From the NCBI GenBank assembly GCA_003648395.1, contig QMPB01000206.1, positions 1-7,504 of the forward strand: DNA of 7,504 bases. Reading direction: 5' to 3'. The first letter of the stretch is position 1; the number at the start of each line of letters is the position of its first letter. This DNA is from Bacteroidota bacterium (lineage in GTDB: Bacteria > Bacteroidota > Bacteroidia > Bacteroidales > UBA1556). This document shows, in pieces, positions 6,375 to 7,504 of the stretch. The notes under the pieces are model-generated. The model saw only the letters and a program-made list of their open reading frames with translations. It did not search any database and was not told the origin of the DNA. The translations under genes were made by a program, and so were the position numbers.

Positions 6375-6974
6375 ATGAAAAGAGCATTATTAATTTTAAC
6401 ATTATTAACCATAAGCATGGTTTTAGTGTTTACTTCTTGTAAAAAAGGTGTAGAGAATACTAATGATAAAACAACAGATATATATTTAAAAAGTCTTGAG
6501 CCAGATATAATTGTAAAAGGAAGTGGTGATAAGGCTGATTATAGTAAAACTATAGTAACAGCTTTGGTTAAGAAAGCGGAGTGTAATTGGGAAGTTGTTT
6601 CAGGAATTATTGAATATTATTACCAAGAGGAGATGGTATTTTCTGTAGATTTTGGTAATGGCACTTGTGACGGACTTGCTACTGTAAGTTGGTTAGAGAA
6701 TGGTGTTATAGAGAGTAAGGATGTAGATGTTTGGCAGCTTTTCAAAAAACAAGGAAAAAAATACGTAGTTGTACAAGATCTTGTTAAAAGTGATAGTTGT
6801 AATTATGAAATTGTTTCAGGTATAATTGAATACCAAGACAAAGCCGGAAATCCTTATGTAACTATCGATTTTGGTGATGGTAGCTGCGATGGTATTGCAA
6901 CAAAATGTTGGACAAAAAATAATGTTGTACAATGCAAAGATTTTGACGTTAGTTATTGGGATGGTAAGTTCTAA
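6375..6974 (+). CDS. Lipoprotein with two tandem DFGDG(T/S)CDG repeats, function unknown
   Basis: This 199-residue protein starts with a lipoprotein signal: KR, a hydrophobic stretch (4-19) and the lipobox FTSC, with lipidated Cys22. The residues after it (KKGVEN) lack the acidic surface-export signal known from Bacteroidota, so an inward-facing outer-membrane lipoprotein is plausible. Two repeats follow. Repeat A (about 70-120) has CNWEVVSGIIEY, then DFGNGTCDGLAT and W. Repeat B (about 142-195) has CNYEIVSGIIEY, then DFGDGSCDGIAT and W. Each has a Cys at its start and one in GxCDG (70/98 and 142/171), a likely disulfide pair. Repeat B adds Cys179 and Cys187. DFGDG(T/S)CD resembles repeats in many uncharacterised Bacteroidota lipoproteins; metal binding or adhesion would be guesswork. 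The gene has its own promoter and terminator and lies between the two ~168-bp direct repeats. Confidence 0.85.
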   Translation: MKRALLILTLLTISMVLVFTSCKKGVENTNDKTTDIYLKSLEPDIIVKGSGDKADYSKTIVTALVKKAECNWEVVSGIIEYYYQEEMVFSVDFGNGTCDGLATVSWLENGVIESKDVDVWQLFKKQGKKYVVVQDLVKSDSCNYEIVSGIIEYQDKAGNPYVTIDFGDGSCDGIATKCWTKNNVVQCKDFDVSYWDGKF

Positions 6975-7051
6975 ATCCTAATTTCTTTTATTTTGTGCTG
7001 ATAACTGAGTGTTGGTGGCACAACTCTTTTGCAGAAAAAAGATATTTTATT

Positions 7052-7093
7052 AAAATGTATGCAACTATTTAATATTAGTTGTGTACATTTTTT
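7052..7093 (+). terminator. Intrinsic terminator of the lipoprotein gene
   Basis: AAAATGTATGCAACTA (7052-7067) pairs with TAGTTGTGTACATTTT (7076-7091) as a 16-bp stem with two G-U wobbles and an 8-nt loop. The T-run (7088-7093) merges into the 3' arm, and more T-rich sequence follows. It lies 77 bp after the lipoprotein stop codon. Confidence 0.8.
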
Positions 7094-7107
7094 ATTTCTA
7101 GTAATTT

Positions 7108-7295
7108 GAAAAAAAGAATATAGGATTACATTAAGAGCCCTAACAAGGGCAGATGTTTTTCCATTCTATAATTGGATTAATGACAAGAAAGTGATTAAAT
7201 ACTCCTTGTCAATATTTGATAAAATAAATATGGAAAAAGAAGAAGAAAAAGTGAGTAAAATTAAGGGGGTTGGATTTTGGAAATCTACAATATGA
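7108..7295 (+). pseudogene. Remnant of a GNAT (RimJ/RimL-type) acetyltransferase, N-terminal part only
   Basis: The frame running from 7116 to the TGA at 7293-7295 reads EYRITLRALTRADVF, then FYNWINDKKVIKYSLS. This is the usual start of RimL-like GNAT N-acetyltransferases (beta-1, then the alpha-1 W.ND..V..YSLS segment). The match fades after about 7235, well before the acetyl-CoA-binding motif, and the frame stops inside repeat copy 2, which begins at 7277. No start codon lies in this frame: TGA at 7107-7109 closes it upstream. Shortening the A7 run (7109-7115) by one base would join the TTG at 7106-7108 to it, giving (M)KKEYRITL. So the gene looks both frameshifted at its 5' end and truncated at its 3' end. 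No remaining GNAT sequence is seen after 7444. Confidence 0.65.
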
Positions 7296-7444
7296 GATCG
7301 TTAATCTGCTCCCGATAATTATCGGGACGTTAATTATATTTGTTGGCGTTTAAAGTCCTCCTTTTTAAAAGGAGGTGGGCTAATTGTATTAAACGATTTT
7401 ATAATTTACTTAAATGTTGATACAATTTGGTCGGAGGATTTGAT
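7277..7444 (+). repeat. Interspersed structured repeat, copy 2 (~168 bp, intact palindromes)
   Basis: This is a direct-orientation partner of 6035-6201, with identity to it over the last 48 bp (7397-7444). It keeps a perfect 16-bp palindrome CCCGATAATTATCGGG (7311-7326) and the inverted repeat CCTCCTTTT/AAAAGGAGG (7357-7365/7367-7375). The latter is enclosed by GCGTTTAA (7346-7353) and TTAAACG (7389-7395). AATTGTAT (7382-7389) can pair with ATACAATT (7420-7427). A GNAT remnant ends in its left edge. The remaining 60 bp to the window end are AT-rich with nothing recognisable. Confidence 0.87.
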
Positions 7445-7504
7445 TGCCAAAGGATAAAGTTGAATAGTAAGTAATATTGTATAATTGGAATTATTTATAA
7501 AAAT

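Noticed and set aside
6035..7444. Integron cassette with attC sites (a single gene between two structured direct repeats)
   Set aside because: The outer arms (GCGTTTAA/TTAAACGC) do not fit the RYYYAAC...GTTRRRY ends of attC, and no integrase is present.
6035..7444. Insertion sequence or composite transposon
   Set aside because: No transposase frame lies in or between the repeats, and I could not find convincing target-site duplications at either copy.
6035..7444. CRISPR array
   Set aside because: There are only two copies, about 1.2 kb apart and 168 bp long, with no regular spacers.

Overview
The window is AT-rich chromosomal DNA that looks like Bacteroidota, most likely a Bacteroidales-type organism. 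Four lines of evidence agree. Exact copies of the Bacteroidota -7 promoter motif TAnnTTTG lie in front of most genes. Leaders are A/T-rich with no convincing Shine-Dalgarno sites. The pyruvate kinase, nucleoside phosphorylase and phosphotransferase/RapZ fusion proteins have the flavour of that phylum. A small lipoprotein carries the DFGDG(T/S)CDG repeat seen in many Bacteroidota lipoproteins. The genus cannot be told from the sequence.

Layout. (1) 1-721, minus strand: the first 240 codons of a tandem UspA-type universal stress protein, cut by the left edge. (2) 722-984: divergent AT-rich spacer with candidate promoters and an AT-only palindrome. (3) 985-2735: a two-gene operon of a uridine-phosphorylase-like nucleoside phosphorylase and a SirB1/transglutaminase-like protein, separated by 11 bp or less. 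(4) 2842-4379: pyruvate kinase with its own promoter and a strong terminator. (5) 4475-5968: a 474-residue fusion of an AmgK-like sugar kinase (APH fold) with the C-terminal domain of RapZ. (6) 5969-7504: a region with few genes. It holds a polypurine tract, two direct copies of a ~168-bp structured repeat, a 9-bp tandem repeat, a lipoprotein gene with its own promoter and terminator, and the remnant of a GNAT acetyltransferase gene ending in the second repeat copy.

The left 6 kb is ordinary housekeeping: nucleoside salvage, the last step of glycolysis, amino-sugar/cell-wall recycling and stress response. No single pathway links the genes beyond central metabolism. The right 1.5 kb is the accessory part. 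Its direct repeats bracket the lipoprotein gene and the GNAT remnant; the second copy has intact palindromes and the first has decayed ones. I see no transposase, integrase, CRISPR array, tRNA or rRNA, and no clear new defence or mobile system. The repeat element with its truncated neighbour, and the kinase-RapZ fusion, are the most interesting items.
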